Shown piece after piece: positions 16,452 to 25,736 of a stretch of 64,000 bases of DNA. Below the pieces are notes generated by a model, which ran no database searches, was not told the origin of the DNA, and worked only from the letters and a program-made list of their open reading frames with translations. Where the stretch lies: NCBI RefSeq assembly GCF_013408745.1, contig NZ_JACCBJ010000001.1, positions 1,488,001 to 1,552,000 on the forward strand. The letters are read 5' to 3'. A program made the position numbers and the translations under genes. The stretch's first letter is position 1. Each line of letters begins with the position of its first letter. Source of the DNA: Leifsonia soli (GTDB taxonomy: Bacteria; Actinomycetota; Actinomycetes; Actinomycetales; Microbacteriaceae).

Positions 16452-19295
16452 CTACTCTCTGTCGGTCAGCTGCCAGGCGTCCTCGTCGGAGTCGCCCTCG
16501 ACCTCAGGATAGCCCGCCGTCATCGCCGCGACCGGATCGTTTCCGTAGCGGTCGTCGATGTCGGAACCTCCCGCCCCTGGTGCCGGGCCCGGCACCGCGG
16601 CCGCAGCGGTGCCCGCGCCTGCGCCGACTCCGGCGGCCGCGCTCGGCGCGGACGGCGCCGCACCCGCCGGCGGCTCCTCGCCGCGCAGCCGGGCGATCAC
16701 CTGCGGGAGCTGTTCGGCCGTCGCCAGGACGTCGCGCGCCTTGGACCCCTCGGACGGCCCGACGATCTCGCGGGACTCCAGGAGGTCCATGAGGCGACCG
16801 GCCTTCGCGAAGCCGACGCGCAGCTTGCGCTGGAGCATCGAGGTGGAGCCGAACTGCGACGACACCACGAGCTCGGCGGCGGCGAGGAGGAGTTCCAGGT
16901 CGTCGCCGATGTCGGAGTCGATCTGCTTCTTCTCGGCCGACACCGTGACGTCCTGGCGGTACTCGGGTCGCGCCTGCCGGGTGACGTGGTCGACGACCTT
17001 CTGGATCTCGTCCTCGTTCACCCACGCGCCCTGCACGCGGATGGCCTTCGACGCGCCCATCGGCAGGAAGAGCGCATCGCCCTGGCCGATCAGCTTGTCC
17101 GCGCCGGGCTGGTCGAGGATGACGCGGGAGTCGGTGACGCTGGTGACGGCGAACGCGAGGCGCGAGGGGACGTTGGCCTTGATCAGACCGGTCACGACGT
17201 CCACCGAGGGCCGCTGGGTGGCCAGCACCAGGTGGATGCCGGACGCGCGCGCCAGCTGAGTGATGCGGACGATCGAGTCCTCCACGTCGCGCGGGGCGAC
17301 CATCATCAGGTCGGCGAGCTCGTCGACCACCACGAGCAGGTACGGATACGGCTTGAGCTTGCGTTCGCTCCCGGCGGGCAGGACGATCTCGTCGTTCACG
17401 ACCGCGCGGTTGAAGTCGTCGATGTGCCGGAAGCCGAAGCTCGCGAGGTCGTCGTACCGCATGTCCATCTCCTTCACGACCCACTGCAAGGCCTCCGCGG
17501 CCTTCTTCGGGTTCGTGATGATGGGGGTGATGAGGTGCGGAACGCCGCCGTAGATCGTCAGTTCGACGCGCTTCGGGTCGATGAGCACCATCCGGACCTC
17601 CGACGGCTTCGCGCGCATCAGCAGGCTGGTGATCATCGAGTTGACGAAGCTCGACTTGCCCGAGCCGGTCGAACCGGCGACGAGGAGGTGGGGCATCTTG
17701 GCGAGGTTCGCGACGACGAAACCGCCGCCGACGTCCTTGCCGACGCCGATCGTCATCGGGTGGACGCTCTTCGTGGCAGCGGGAGACCGCAGCACGTCGC
17801 CGAGCGACACGATCTCGCGGTCGCTGTTCGGGATCTCGATGCCGATCGCGCTCTTGCCCGGGATGGGCGACAGGATGCGGACCTCGTTGCTCGCCACGGC
17901 GTACGAGAGGTTCTTGCTGAGCGCGGTCACCCGCTCGACCTTCACGCCGGGACCGAGCTCGATCTCGTACTGCGTGACCGTCGGGCCGCGCGAGTAGCCG
18001 GTGACCTTCGCATCGACGCCGAACTGAGTGAGGACGGACGTGATCGCTGCGACGATCTCGTCGTTCGCGCCCGAGCGCGTCTTCGCCGGTGTTCCGGCGG
18101 AGAGCATCGTGGCGGACGGGAGGTTGTATGGAGCGGACGGCTCGGGGAGCGCCGGCGGGGCGACATCCTCGTCGAAGTCCTCCGCGCCCGCCTGGAAGCC
18201 GGGGAGCACGGCAGCACCGCCGGGCGCTCCGCCGACGGGCGGGAGCGGCGCGACGGCGGTCGGGGGCTGCTCGCCGGTGAAACGGTGCAGGGCGTCCTCG
18301 GCGTTGGCCAGCTCGCTGAGCACCTCGGTGTTGTAGTGGTCGCTGGCGGGGTCGGGCTCGAGGGCGGTCGCGAACTCGCCCTTCCCTCGCCCTCCCGCGC
18401 CGAAGACCTCGGTGAGGCCGTCCGCCGGCGCGGCGTCGTACTCCGGGTCCTCTTCGCGCTGGGACTTGTTCCGGCGCCACCAGGGCAGGTTCGCCTCCTG
18501 CTCCGGTTCGTCGACGCCGTCGAGCTCGACCTGCTTCGTCCGCGCCTCCTTCGCCTCCTGGCGCTCGTCCTCCGTCGGGAGTTGCGCGCCGAAGAGGTAG
18601 GCGTACAGCTCGCGGATGCGCTCGGGCAGCTTGTTCGGCGGCGTCTTGGTGATGATGAAGAGGCTGAGGATCAGCAGCAGGATGATGACGGCGCCCGCGC
18701 CGTACGGGGTGATCAGCAGCGATAGCGGCGCCGCGATCAGCCACCCCAGCACACCGCCCGCCTGCGCGAGTGCGTTCACGCCGTCGCTCGGCGACGGGTG
18801 CGGGCTGAACAGATGGCACAGTCCGGACACCATGAGCAGCAGGATGCTCAGTCCGATGCCGATGCGCGTGTTGTCGTGCACCGAGCTGGGATGCCGGAAC
18901 AGCCAGGCGGCGAACAGCACCATGACCACGGGGAGCGCGAACGCGACGCGCCCGAAGAGCAGACCGAACGTCGATGCGTCCAGCATGCGCGCGACCTGGT
19001 TGTTGATGAAGAACCACTCGATGACGGCACCGGCGGCTGCTAGCAGGACCAGGAAGAACGGAAACCCGTCACGGCGCTCTTCTTTCGCCAGCTTCTCCGG
19101 GCCGAGCGCGCGGAACGCCCCGCCGGTGAGGTGGGCGAGGCCCATCCACGCGCGGATCAGCGGACTGGGCCCCGCATCGGCTGCCGGGTAGGCGACCGTC
19201 TTCTGCTGCGCGGTCTTCGACGCCGGCTTGCGCGCGGTCGACCCGCCGCGACCGGAGTTCCGGGCGCGTGCATTCGACTTGGTGCTCGTAGCCAT
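16452..19295 (-). CDS. ftsK: DNA translocase FtsK/SpoIIIE
   Basis: Septum-anchored motor that pumps chromosome dimers and ter regions apart at division. The 947-residue protein has four N-terminal membrane helices (about 75-220) and a charged linker (about 240-400). The motor follows, with Walker [12 protein letters not shown] (540-550), and then a C-terminal gamma winged helix (about 820-880, [24 protein letters not shown]) that reads KOPS. After gamma there is a glycine/alanine/proline tail of about 70 residues. Start is ATG 19295. It heads the ftsK-pgsA-cinA run. A 1002-codon opposite-strand frame over this gene is a shadow. Confidence 0.97.
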   Translation of the reverse strand: MATSTKSNARARNSGRGGSTARKPASKTAQQKTVAYPAADAGPSPLIRAWMGLAHLTGGAFRALGPEKLAKEERRDGFPFFLVLLAAAGAVIEWFFINNQVARMLDASTFGLLFGRVAFALPVVMVLFAAWLFRHPSSVHDNTRIGIGLSILLLMVSGLCHLFSPHPSPSDGVNALAQAGGVLGWLIAAPLSLLITPYGAGAVIILLLILSLFIITKTPPNKLPERIRELYAYLFGAQLPTEDERQEAKEARTKQVELDGVDEPEQEANLPWWRRNKSQREEDPEYDAAPADGLTEVFGAGGRGKGEFATALEPDPASDHYNTEVLSELANAEDALHRFTGEQPPTAVAPLPPVGGAPGGAAVLPGFQAGAEDFDEDVAPPALPEPSAPYNLPSATMLSAGTPAKTRSGANDEIVAAITSVLTQFGVDAKVTGYSRGPTVTQYEIELGPGVKVERVTALSKNLSYAVASNEVRILSPIPGKSAIGIEIPNSDREIVSLGDVLRSPAATKSVHPMTIGVGKDVGGGFVVANLAKMPHLLVAGSTGSGKSSFVNSMITSLLMRAKPSEVRMVLIDPKRVELTIYGGVPHLITPIITNPKKAAEALQWVVKEMDMRYDDLASFGFRHIDDFNRAVVNDEIVLPAGSERKLKPYPYLLVVVDELADLMMVAPRDVEDSIVRITQLARASGIHLVLATQRPSVDVVTGLIKANVPSRLAFAVTSVTDSRVILDQPGADKLIGQGDALFLPMGASKAIRVQGAWVNEDEIQKVVDHVTRQARPEYRQDVTVSAEKKQIDSDIGDDLELLLAAAELVVSSQFGSTSMLQRKLRVGFAKAGRLMDLLESREIVGPSEGSKARDVLATAEQLPQVIARLRGEEPPAGAAPSAPSAAAGVGAGAGTAAAAVPGPAPGAGGSDIDDRYGNDPVAAMTAGYPEVEGDSDEDAWQLTDRE

Positions 19296-19364
19296 GCGAC
19301 AACGGTACGTCGTGCCCCCGTCATCGCGCGGTTCCCGCGCCTGAGTTGTGGAAATCCGGCCGGG

Positions 19365-19856
19365 TCAGCGGACTGTGCGCACCATCGTGTCGGAGCCCTC
19401 CCCCGAGGCCACCGTCACGTAGCCCTCGCTGACGTACAGGCGCTGGGCGAAGTTGGAGCGCTGGACGCTGAGGCTGAGACGCGCGTGGCCGCGGGCTGCG
19501 GCCATGCGGGCCAGCTCGCGCAGCAGCGCCCGGCCGACCCCCTGCGCCCGCCAGTGCGGGTAGACGCCGAGGGTGAGCTCCGGAACGCCGGGCGCGACGA
19601 AGCCGTAGCCCGGATCGCTCGGCGAGAACAGCCGTGCCCACGTGGCGCCCACCGGAACACCGGCGGCATCCTCCGCCACGCAGCCGAAGTCGCCCGGCCG
19701 CTGCCAGCCGGCGATGTAGTGGCGGACGGACGGATCGTCGAGGACGGTCACCCGCGGTCTGGTGCGGACCGGATTCCAGTTCGCGGCCTCCACCAGCATG
19801 TCCGCGAGCACCCGCGCGTCGCCGGGGACGGCGGGTCGGATGCGGAACGCGTTCAT
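19365..19856 (-). CDS. GNAT-family N-acetyltransferase
   Basis: A 163-residue GCN5-related acetyltransferase. It opens MNAFRIRPAVPGDARVLADML and carries the acetyl-CoA binding loop RAQGVGRALLREL (motif A, Q/R-x-x-G-x-G/A), preceded by LTLGVYPHWR and followed by SLSVQRSNFAQRLYVSEGY. The ATG at 19856 is preferred over 19907, which adds 17 poorly structured residues. Substrate is not predictable. It lies between ftsK and rnj, all leftward, with gaps near 70 bp. Confidence 0.85.
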   Translation of the reverse strand: MNAFRIRPAVPGDARVLADMLVEAANWNPVRTRPRVTVLDDPSVRHYIAGWQRPGDFGCVAEDAAGVPVGATWARLFSPSDPGYGFVAPGVPELTLGVYPHWRAQGVGRALLRELARMAAARGHARLSLSVQRSNFAQRLYVSEGYVTVASGEGSDTMVRTVR

Positions 19857-19923
19857 GGACGAACGGTACCCGCCGCCGTGTTTCGGGCGGGTAACGATCC
19901 CGGCCACGCCGCTCCCGACCGGG

Positions 19924-21600
19924 TCAGGCCTCGATCACCAGGGGCACGATCATCGGACGGCGGCGGTAGCTGGTGTTGACCCAGCGGCCGACGGTCCGGC
20001 GCACCACCTGCGAGAGCGCGTGCGAGTCGCGGACGCCGTTGTGGGCGGCCTCCGCGAGCGCGGCGGCGATCTTCGGCTTGACGTCGTCGAACACCGCGTC
20101 GTCCTCGGCGAATCCGCGGGCGTGCACCTCCGGACCGGTCACGATGCGACCGGTGGCGGCCTCCACGACGACGATGATCGAGATGAAGCCCTCCTCCCCC
20201 AGGATGCGGCGGTCCTTCAGGTCGGCGTCGGTGATCTCGCCGACGCTGGAGCCGTCGACGTACACGAAGCCCAGGTCGAGCTGGCCGACGACGCGGGCGA
20301 CGCCGTCGCGCAGGTCGACGACCGAGCCGTCCTCGGCCAGGATCGTGTTCTTCTCGGGAACGCCGGTGTCCATGGCGAGGCGCGCGTTCGCCACGAGGTG
20401 GCGGTACTCGCCGTGCACGGGCATGACGTTCTTCGGCTTCAGGATGTTGTAGCAGTAGAGCAGCTCGCCCGCGGCCGCGTGACCGGAGACGTGCACCTTC
20501 GCGTTGCCCTTGTGCACCACGTTGGCGCCGAGCTTGGTGAGCCCGTCGATGACGCGGTAGACCGCGTTCTCGTTGCCCGGGATCAGGCTCGACGCGAGGA
20601 TCACGGTGTCGCCGGGGCCGACCTCGATCTGGTGGTCGAGGTTCGCCATCCGGGCGAGGACGGCCATCGGCTCGCCCTGCGAACCGGTCGACATGTGGAC
20701 GATCTCGTCGTCGGGGAGGTCGGCGGCCTTCTTGTAGTCGATCAGCACACCCTCGGGCACCTTGAGGTAGCCGAGCTCCGCCGCGATGGTCATGTTGCGG
20801 ACCATCGAACGCCCGAGCAGTGCGACGCGGCGGCCGTTCGCGGCGGCCGCGTCGAGCACCTGCTGCACGCGGTGGACGTGGCTGGAGAAGCTCGCCACGA
20901 TCACGCGGCGGGGCGCGCGGGCGATGACGGCGTCGAGCACCGGTCCGATCGAGCGCTCCAGCGGAGTGAAGCCGGGGACGTCGGCGTTGGTGGAGTCGGC
21001 GAGGAACAGGTCGACCCCCTTCTCGCCGAGCCGCGCGAAGGCGCGGAGATCGGTGATGCGGTCGTCGAGCGGCAGCTGGTCCATCTTGAAGTCGCCGGTG
21101 TGGAGGACGACGCCGGCCGGCGTGGTGATCGCCACGGCGAGCGCATCCGGGATGGAGTGGTTGACCGCGACGAACTCGAGGGAGAACGGGCCGAGCTGCT
21201 CGACCTGCCCCTCCTTCACCGTGAGCGTGTACGGCTGGATGCGGTGCTCCTTGAGCTTCGCCTCCACCAGGGCGAGCGTGAGGCCCGAGCCGATCAGCGG
21301 GATGTCGCGCCGCAGCTTGAGCAGGTACGGCACGGCGCCGATGTGGTCCTCGTGACCGTGCGTGAGGACGACGCCGACGACGTCGTCCAACCGGTCGCGG
21401 ACCGGCTGGAAGTCGGGGAGGATCAGGTCGACGCCCGGCTGGTCCTGCTCCGGGAAGAGGACGCCGCAGTCGACGATGAGGAGCTTGCCTTCGTATTCGA
21501 AGACGGTCATGTTGCGGCCGATCTCACCGAGACCGCCGGTCGGGATGATGCGGAGTGTTCCGGGTTCGAGCGCGGGAGGCTCGGCGACGAGGTTGGGCAT
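19924..21600 (-). CDS. rnj: Ribonuclease J
   Basis: Metallo-beta-lactamase/beta-CASP nuclease with 5'-3' exo- and endonuclease activity in RNA maturation and decay. The 558-residue protein has the metal site THGHEDHIG (80-88), a DCG near 44-46, HTGDFKMD, a beta-CASP domain with SSHVHRVQQV, and the HVSGHAAAGEL and PVHGEYRHL motifs, then a C-terminal domain. ATG 21600 follows AGGAGGG. It sits 71 bp downstream of dapA. The dapA-rnj pairing is common in Actinobacteria. Confidence 0.97.
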   Translation of the reverse strand: MPNLVAEPPALEPGTLRIIPTGGLGEIGRNMTVFEYEGKLLIVDCGVLFPEQDQPGVDLILPDFQPVRDRLDDVVGVVLTHGHEDHIGAVPYLLKLRRDIPLIGSGLTLALVEAKLKEHRIQPYTLTVKEGQVEQLGPFSLEFVAVNHSIPDALAVAITTPAGVVLHTGDFKMDQLPLDDRITDLRAFARLGEKGVDLFLADSTNADVPGFTPLERSIGPVLDAVIARAPRRVIVASFSSHVHRVQQVLDAAAANGRRVALLGRSMVRNMTIAAELGYLKVPEGVLIDYKKAADLPDDEIVHMSTGSQGEPMAVLARMANLDHQIEVGPGDTVILASSLIPGNENAVYRVIDGLTKLGANVVHKGNAKVHVSGHAAAGELLYCYNILKPKNVMPVHGEYRHLVANARLAMDTGVPEKNTILAEDGSVVDLRDGVARVVGQLDLGFVYVDGSSVGEITDADLKDRRILGEEGFISIIVVVEAATGRIVTGPEVHARGFAEDDAVFDDVKPKIAAALAEAAHNGVRDSHALSQVVRRTVGRWVNTSYRRRPMIVPLVIEA

Positions 21601-21671
21601 GTGCCCTCCTATTTCTGTGTTCTTCGCGGGGCTTCGCGCGCCCGCCATGTGTTCGACCGCCTGTGCGGTCG

Positions 21672-22649
21672 TCAGCGTGTGGTCCCGGCGATCTTCGGGA
21701 GCGCACCGCCCGCGGCCGCATTGCGGTCGGGGCGGAAGTTCGAGAAGTCGACACCGGGGATGTCGTGGACGAGGTCGAGCTCGTCTTCGATCTGAGCGGC
21801 CTCCCACTCCTCGGGCCCGACGAGCGGGAGACGCACGCGGGGGCTCGAGATGCGGCCGAGGCCGTGGAGGATGTACTTGGCAGCAACGGTACCGGGCACG
21901 TGCGTCATCACGGCGCGCACGAGCGGCTCGAGCTTGCGGTGGGCTGCGGTGGCGGTCGCCAGGTCTCCGGCGTTCACCGCATCCACGATCTGGCGGTAGG
22001 GGGTCGGAGCGATGTTCGCCGTGACGCCGATGAGCCCGCTCGCCCCGATGGAGAGGTGCGGAAGCACGTTGGCGTCGTCGCCCGAGAAGTAGAGGAGGTC
22101 GGTCTGGTTGAGCACCCGGCTGACCTCGCTGAAGTCGCCCTTCGCGTCTTTGATCGCGAGCACGTTCGGGTGCTTGGCGATGCGGAGGATCGTCTCGTAT
22201 TTGATGGGGACCCCGGTGCGGCCCGGGATGTCGTAGAGGATGACCGGCAGGTCGGTCGAGTCGGCGATCATCCGGAAGTGGGTGAGGATTCCGGCCTGCG
22301 TCGGCTTGTTGTAGTACGGCGTGACGACCATGACGCCGTCGGCCCCGGCCTTCTCGCTCTGCTGGTACAGCTGGATGGCGTGCGCGGTCTCGTTGGACCC
22401 GCCGCCGGTGATGATCTTGGCCCGGCCGGCGGCGACCGACTTGCCCACCTCGACCAGACGGAGCTTCTCCGCGTCGGTCAGCGTCGAGGTCTCCCCCGTC
22501 GTGCCGGTGACGACGATCCCGTCGGCACCCGCCTGGATCACGTCGTCGATGTGCTTCTCGACCGCCGCCCAGTCCACTTCGCCATCGGCGGTGAACGGGG
22601 TGACCAGGGCGACGAGGACCTGGCCGAACGGATTCTCGGAAGCAGCCAT
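21672..22649 (-). CDS. dapA: 4-hydroxy-tetrahydrodipicolinate synthase
   Basis: Condenses pyruvate and aspartate semialdehyde in the first committed step to diaminopimelate and lysine. The 325-residue TIM-barrel protein has GTTGE (49-53), Tyr139 in ILYDIPGRTG and the Schiff-base Lys167 in AIKDAKGD. Start is ATG 22649. It is followed by rnj on the same strand. The next enzyme gene, dapB, is at 25737 in a separate unit. Confidence 0.97.
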   Translation of the reverse strand: MAASENPFGQVLVALVTPFTADGEVDWAAVEKHIDDVIQAGADGIVVTGTTGETSTLTDAEKLRLVEVGKSVAAGRAKIITGGGSNETAHAIQLYQQSEKAGADGVMVVTPYYNKPTQAGILTHFRMIADSTDLPVILYDIPGRTGVPIKYETILRIAKHPNVLAIKDAKGDFSEVSRVLNQTDLLYFSGDDANVLPHLSIGASGLIGVTANIAPTPYRQIVDAVNAGDLATATAAHRKLEPLVRAVMTHVPGTVAAKYILHGLGRISSPRVRLPLVGPEEWEAAQIEDELDLVHDIPGVDFSNFRPDRNAAAGGALPKIAGTTR

Positions 22650-22728
22650 GCCACCAGGCTATCGGGTCGCCGTCACAGGAGGTCACATTCGGTGCGCTGT
22701 GGACGACGTCGGCGTAGCGTCCCGGGCT

Positions 22729-23169
22729 GTGAACGGATTCGCAGCTCTCGGCATCCTGCTCGGGCTCGTCGCCGTCGTCACGGCGGCCGGCCTCCTCTGG
22801 CGCGCGACGACCGGGCGCGCGCGGACGGTCGGCGGGCACGACGTCGTCGCCCCCTCCGAGGTCGGCGTCGACGCGTTCGGCGGCCGCGCCACCCTCCTGC
22901 AGTTCTCCACCGAGTTCTGCGCGCCCTGCCGCTCCACCGCGCGTGTGCTCGACGGCGTCGCGGCCGGCACCGACGGCGTGAGCCATACGGAGGTCGACCT
23001 GACGGACCGGCCCGAGCTCGCGACACGCTTCGGCATCCTCCAGACGCCGACCACCCTCGTCCTCGACGCCACGGGCGCCGTCCGCGCCAGGATCGGCGGC
23101 GCGGCACGCGCGGACGACGTCCGCCTCACCCTCCACCGCATCCTCGGGAGCGACCATGTCTCAGCCTGA
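22729..23169 (+). CDS. Membrane-anchored thioredoxin-fold protein
   Basis: A 146-residue protein with an N-terminal membrane helix or uncleaved signal (about 4-24) and a thioredoxin domain carrying the CxxC site FCAPC (Cys64, Cys67), and the cis-proline segment GILQTPTTLVL. The domain would face outside the cytoplasm if the helix is an N-in anchor. GTG 22729 is the only start that begins just before the hydrophobic helix. The stop overlaps the start of the DUF4395 gene by 14 bases, so the pair is coupled, and the two families often occur together. Role in disulfide exchange is inferred. Confidence 0.85.
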   Translation: MNGFAALGILLGLVAVVTAAGLLWRATTGRARTVGGHDVVAPSEVGVDAFGGRATLLQFSTEFCAPCRSTARVLDGVAAGTDGVSHTEVDLTDRPELATRFGILQTPTTLVLDATGAVRARIGGAARADDVRLTLHRILGSDHVSA

Positions 23170-23680
23170 TCCGGCGGCGTCCGCCGCCACCGCCGCATCC
23201 CCCTCGACGGCGTCCGGTGCATCCGGCCGCCCCGGCATCGACCCGCGATCGCCGCGATTCGGCGCGGGGATCACGGCGGTGCTGCTCCTCGTCGACCTGT
23301 TCCTCTCGCTGATCGGGGCGACGACCGCGGCGGCGGTGCTGCTGCTCGTCATCGCGCTCCTCTTCGCCTGGGGCGCCGTCGCCGGCATCCGCCGCCACCC
23401 GTACGGACTGCTCTTCCGCGCCGTGATCCGTCCGCGCCTGGCGCCTCCCGCCGAGCTCGAGGACCCGGCGCCGCCCACCTTCGCGCAGGCCGTCGGGCTG
23501 CTCGTCACCGGGGTGGGCCTCGTCCTGTTCGTGGCCGGTGTGCCGCTCGCGCTGCCGATCGCCGCGGCGCTGGCGTTCGCCGCGGCCTTCCTGAACTCGG
23601 TGTTCGGATACTGCCTCGGCTGCCAGCTGTACCTCCTGCTGGTGCGCGCGCGACTCATCCGGCACTCCGCCGGGGCCTGA
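23156..23680 (+). CDS. DUF4395 membrane protein
   Basis: A 174-residue integral membrane protein with about four hydrophobic helices. It has the typical DUF4395 pattern IDPRSPRFGAGITAVLLLVD near residue 30 and a C-terminal FGYCLGCQLYLL with a conserved CxxC-like pair. The function is unknown. Pairing with a thioredoxin-fold gene (14-bp overlap) and the cysteine pair suggest a membrane redox partner, which is inference. The N-terminal 25 residues are alanine/serine-rich and probably disordered. Confidence 0.83.
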   Translation: MSQPDPAASAATAASPSTASGASGRPGIDPRSPRFGAGITAVLLLVDLFLSLIGATTAAAVLLLVIALLFAWGAVAGIRRHPYGLLFRAVIRPRLAPPAELEDPAPPTFAQAVGLLVTGVGLVLFVAGVPLALPIAAALAFAAAFLNSVFGYCLGCQLYLLLVRARLIRHSAGA

Positions 23681-23830
23681 TCGCCCGTCGAAGCGTGACC
23701 GCCCGTCGAGCCGCGACCCCCGCCGGCCCAGCCGGGAATCCGCCCAGCACCCGGTGACGGCGCCGGAACCCGTCAGTAGGGTGGAGAGGCCCGGCCGCGC
23801 TCGGCGGCAGAGGGTCACGAGGAGGTCTTC

Positions 23831-24256
23831 ATGGCAGTCACCAGCGCATCCACCACCGTCTGGAACGGCGATCTCACGAGCGGCTCCGGAACGGTCACGC
23901 TCGACTCGTCGCACGCGGCAGAGCTCTCCGTCAACTGGAAGGCCCGCTCCGAGGGCGGCGCCGAGGTCACCACCCCGGAGGAGCTCCTGGGCGCAGCGCA
24001 CGCCGCGTGCTTCTCGATGGCGTTCTCGAACGTGCTCGCGCAGTTCGGCAACGCGCCGGAGAGCATCCGCACGACGGCTGCGGTCACCTTCGATCCCGCA
24101 CAGGGCATCACCGGCAGCCACCTGACCGTGACCGCCCAGGTCCCCGGCCTCTCCGAGGAGGACTTCCAGCGCCTCGCCGACGAGGCCAAGCGCACGTGCC
24201 CCGTGTCGCGGGCGCTGGTCGGCATCCCGATCACCCTCGACGCGTCGCTGGCCTGA
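23831..24256 (+). CDS. OsmC-family peroxiredoxin
   Basis: A 141-residue thiol peroxidase of the OsmC/Ohr superfamily, expected to reduce organic hydroperoxides. Both redox cysteines are present: Cys60 in AAHAACFSMAF and Cys123 in KRTCPVSRAL. The C-terminal position and spacing match OsmC rather than Ohr. ATG 23831 has GAGGAGG at a good distance. The 150 bp before it holds no gene. It is followed at 17 bp by the epimerase-like gene, possibly cotranscribed. Confidence 0.92.
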   Translation: MAVTSASTTVWNGDLTSGSGTVTLDSSHAAELSVNWKARSEGGAEVTTPEELLGAAHAACFSMAFSNVLAQFGNAPESIRTTAAVTFDPAQGITGSHLTVTAQVPGLSEEDFQRLADEAKRTCPVSRALVGIPITLDASLA

Positions 24257-24273
24257 GCCGCAGGCGGCCGCAC

Positions 24274-25170
24274 ATGCGCGTACTGCTCGCCGGCGCGTCC
24301 GGCATGATCGGCGGCGAGCTGCGTCGTCAGCTGGCCGAAGCCGGACACGAGACGCGGAGGCTGGTCCGGCGTGAGCCGGCCGGCTCGGACGAACTCCGCT
24401 GGGCGCCGGAGGAACGCTCCGTCGATCCCGGCGTGTTCGACTGGGCCGACGCGGTCGTGAACCTCTCCGGCAGCTCGCTGCAGCACCTGCCGTGGACGCG
24501 CGCGACCAAGCGGCGCATCCTGTCATCCCGGCTCCAGGCGACCGGGACGCTCGCCGAGGGGATGCGCCGGGCCGACAGCCCGCCCGCGGTGTTCGTCAGC
24601 GGGTCGGCGGTCGGCTACTACGGCGACCGCCCCGGCCAGCAGCTGACCGAGGCGGCGACGAAGGGACGTGGGTTCCTCGCCGACGTCGTCGACGCCTGGG
24701 AGGCCGCCGCCCGGCTCGCGCCGCCCGCCACGCGCGTCGCCCTCGCCCGGACCGGTGTGGTGATCGGGCGCGGCGGCGCCCTCACGCCGCTGCTCCCGCT
24801 CGCCAAGGCGGGACTCGCCGGTCCCCTCGGCGGCGGTCGCCAGCACTGGCCCTGGGTCAGCCTGCACGACGAGGCGGCGGCGCTCGTCCACCTGCTGACC
24901 TCGTCGCTCGAGGGGCCGGTGAACATCGCGGGGCCGACGCCCGCGACCGCCGGGGAGATCGTGCGCGCGCTCGCGCAGGCGGTGCGCCGGCCGTACCTCG
25001 TGCCGGTGCCGCGGTTCGCGATCGAGCTGGTCCTGCAGGATGCGGGCCGCGAGCTGCTGCTCGCCGACCAGCTGGTGGTGCCGCGCGCGCTGCTCGGCGA
25101 CGGCTTCGTGTTCCGCGACCCGACGATCGAGGACGCGATGGACCGGCTCGTGGAGGTGCGAGCGGCCTGA
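24274..25170 (+). CDS. TIGR01777-family NAD(P)-binding epimerase-like protein
   Basis: A 298-residue short-chain dehydrogenase-like protein of the YfcH/TIGR01777 family, often called epimerase, of unknown substrate. It has the dinucleotide motif GASGMIGG (7-14), VNLSGSSL, FVSGSAVGYYGD with the catalytic-type Tyr, and the C-terminal DUF1731 domain (about 245-295, VPVPRFAIELVLQD and LLADQLVVPRALLGDGF). It begins with ATG 24274, 17 bp after the OsmC stop, and lacks a strong ribosome-binding site, consistent with coupled translation. Confidence 0.9.
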   Translation: MRVLLAGASGMIGGELRRQLAEAGHETRRLVRREPAGSDELRWAPEERSVDPGVFDWADAVVNLSGSSLQHLPWTRATKRRILSSRLQATGTLAEGMRRADSPPAVFVSGSAVGYYGDRPGQQLTEAATKGRGFLADVVDAWEAAARLAPPATRVALARTGVVIGRGGALTPLLPLAKAGLAGPLGGGRQHWPWVSLHDEAAALVHLLTSSLEGPVNIAGPTPATAGEIVRALAQAVRRPYLVPVPRFAIELVLQDAGRELLLADQLVVPRALLGDGFVFRDPTIEDAMDRLVEVRAA

Positions 25171-25237
25171 CGCGCGGCTGCCGCCGTGCTCCGCCGGCGC
25201 GCCCAGCGGTCGCGCCCAGAGGCCTGTCAGCGGGCCG

Positions 25238-25705
25238 TCAGCGGGCTGCGGGCCCGCCCGCTTTCGCCTGCGCCCGCTCCAGCCGGATCGCCTGCCGCAG
25301 CGCCTCGCGCGCGCGGCGGCGGTCCCCCGACGCGTCGTAGGCGAGCCCCAGCCGGAACCACGCCCGCCAGCTCTCCGGCTCCGCCTCGACCTCCGCGCGA
25401 TAGCGCGGGAACTCCCGGTCCGCGGCATCGCGCAGCGGCCGGCCGCTTGCGCGCGTCGGCAGGTCCTCGACCGGGAGACCGCCCTCCGCATCCAGCTGCC
25501 GCACCAGGCGTTCCGTGCGCGCGCCGAACAGCAGCTCGCGGCCGATCGCCCATGCCGCGATGAACGGAAGCACGATCAGGGCGACGCCCATGGCGATGCC
25601 GACGGGCTCACCGGTCAGCACGAGCATGACCGCGCGCTGGGTGACGAGCACCAGGTAGACGAGCAGGAGGACCGCCATCAGGAGGGCGGCCAGGCGGTTT
25701 CTCAT
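25238..25705 (-). CDS. Small membrane protein with a TPR-like motif
   Basis: A 155-residue protein with two N-terminal membrane helices (about 4-27 and 35-58) and a soluble tail containing one tetratricopeptide-like repeat (SWRAWFRLGLAYDASGDRRRAREALRQAIRLERAQ, about 113-147). No enzyme motif is seen. It lies 31 bp downstream of dapB on the same strand and is probably cotranscribed with it. I do not recognise a named family; similar small TPR membrane proteins accompany dapB in related genomes as far as I recall, which is a weak basis. Confidence 0.65.
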   Translation of the reverse strand: MRNRLAALLMAVLLLVYLVLVTQRAVMLVLTGEPVGIAMGVALIVLPFIAAWAIGRELLFGARTERLVRQLDAEGGLPVEDLPTRASGRPLRDAADREFPRYRAEVEAEPESWRAWFRLGLAYDASGDRRRAREALRQAIRLERAQAKAGGPAAR

Positions 25706-25736
25706 CCGGGGAGCCGGCCTCTCATCGCTTCGCCGG

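Noticed and set aside
15717..18725. A 1002-codon rightward open frame over ftsK and pgsA
   Set aside because: It lies antisense to ftsK and pgsA, has biased Gly/Arg/Asp-rich composition and no domain. It is a frame left open by high GC third positions.
19924..23157. A 1077-codon leftward frame that joins rnj with upstream sequence
   Set aside because: Only the rnj part is real. The upstream part is out of frame with dapA and antisense to the thioredoxin gene; the RNase J start at ATG 21600 has AGGAGGG.
23681..23830. Possible small gene between DUF4395 and OsmC
   Set aside because: No frame with a start, ribosome-binding site and plausible composition was seen; it probably holds the OsmC promoter.
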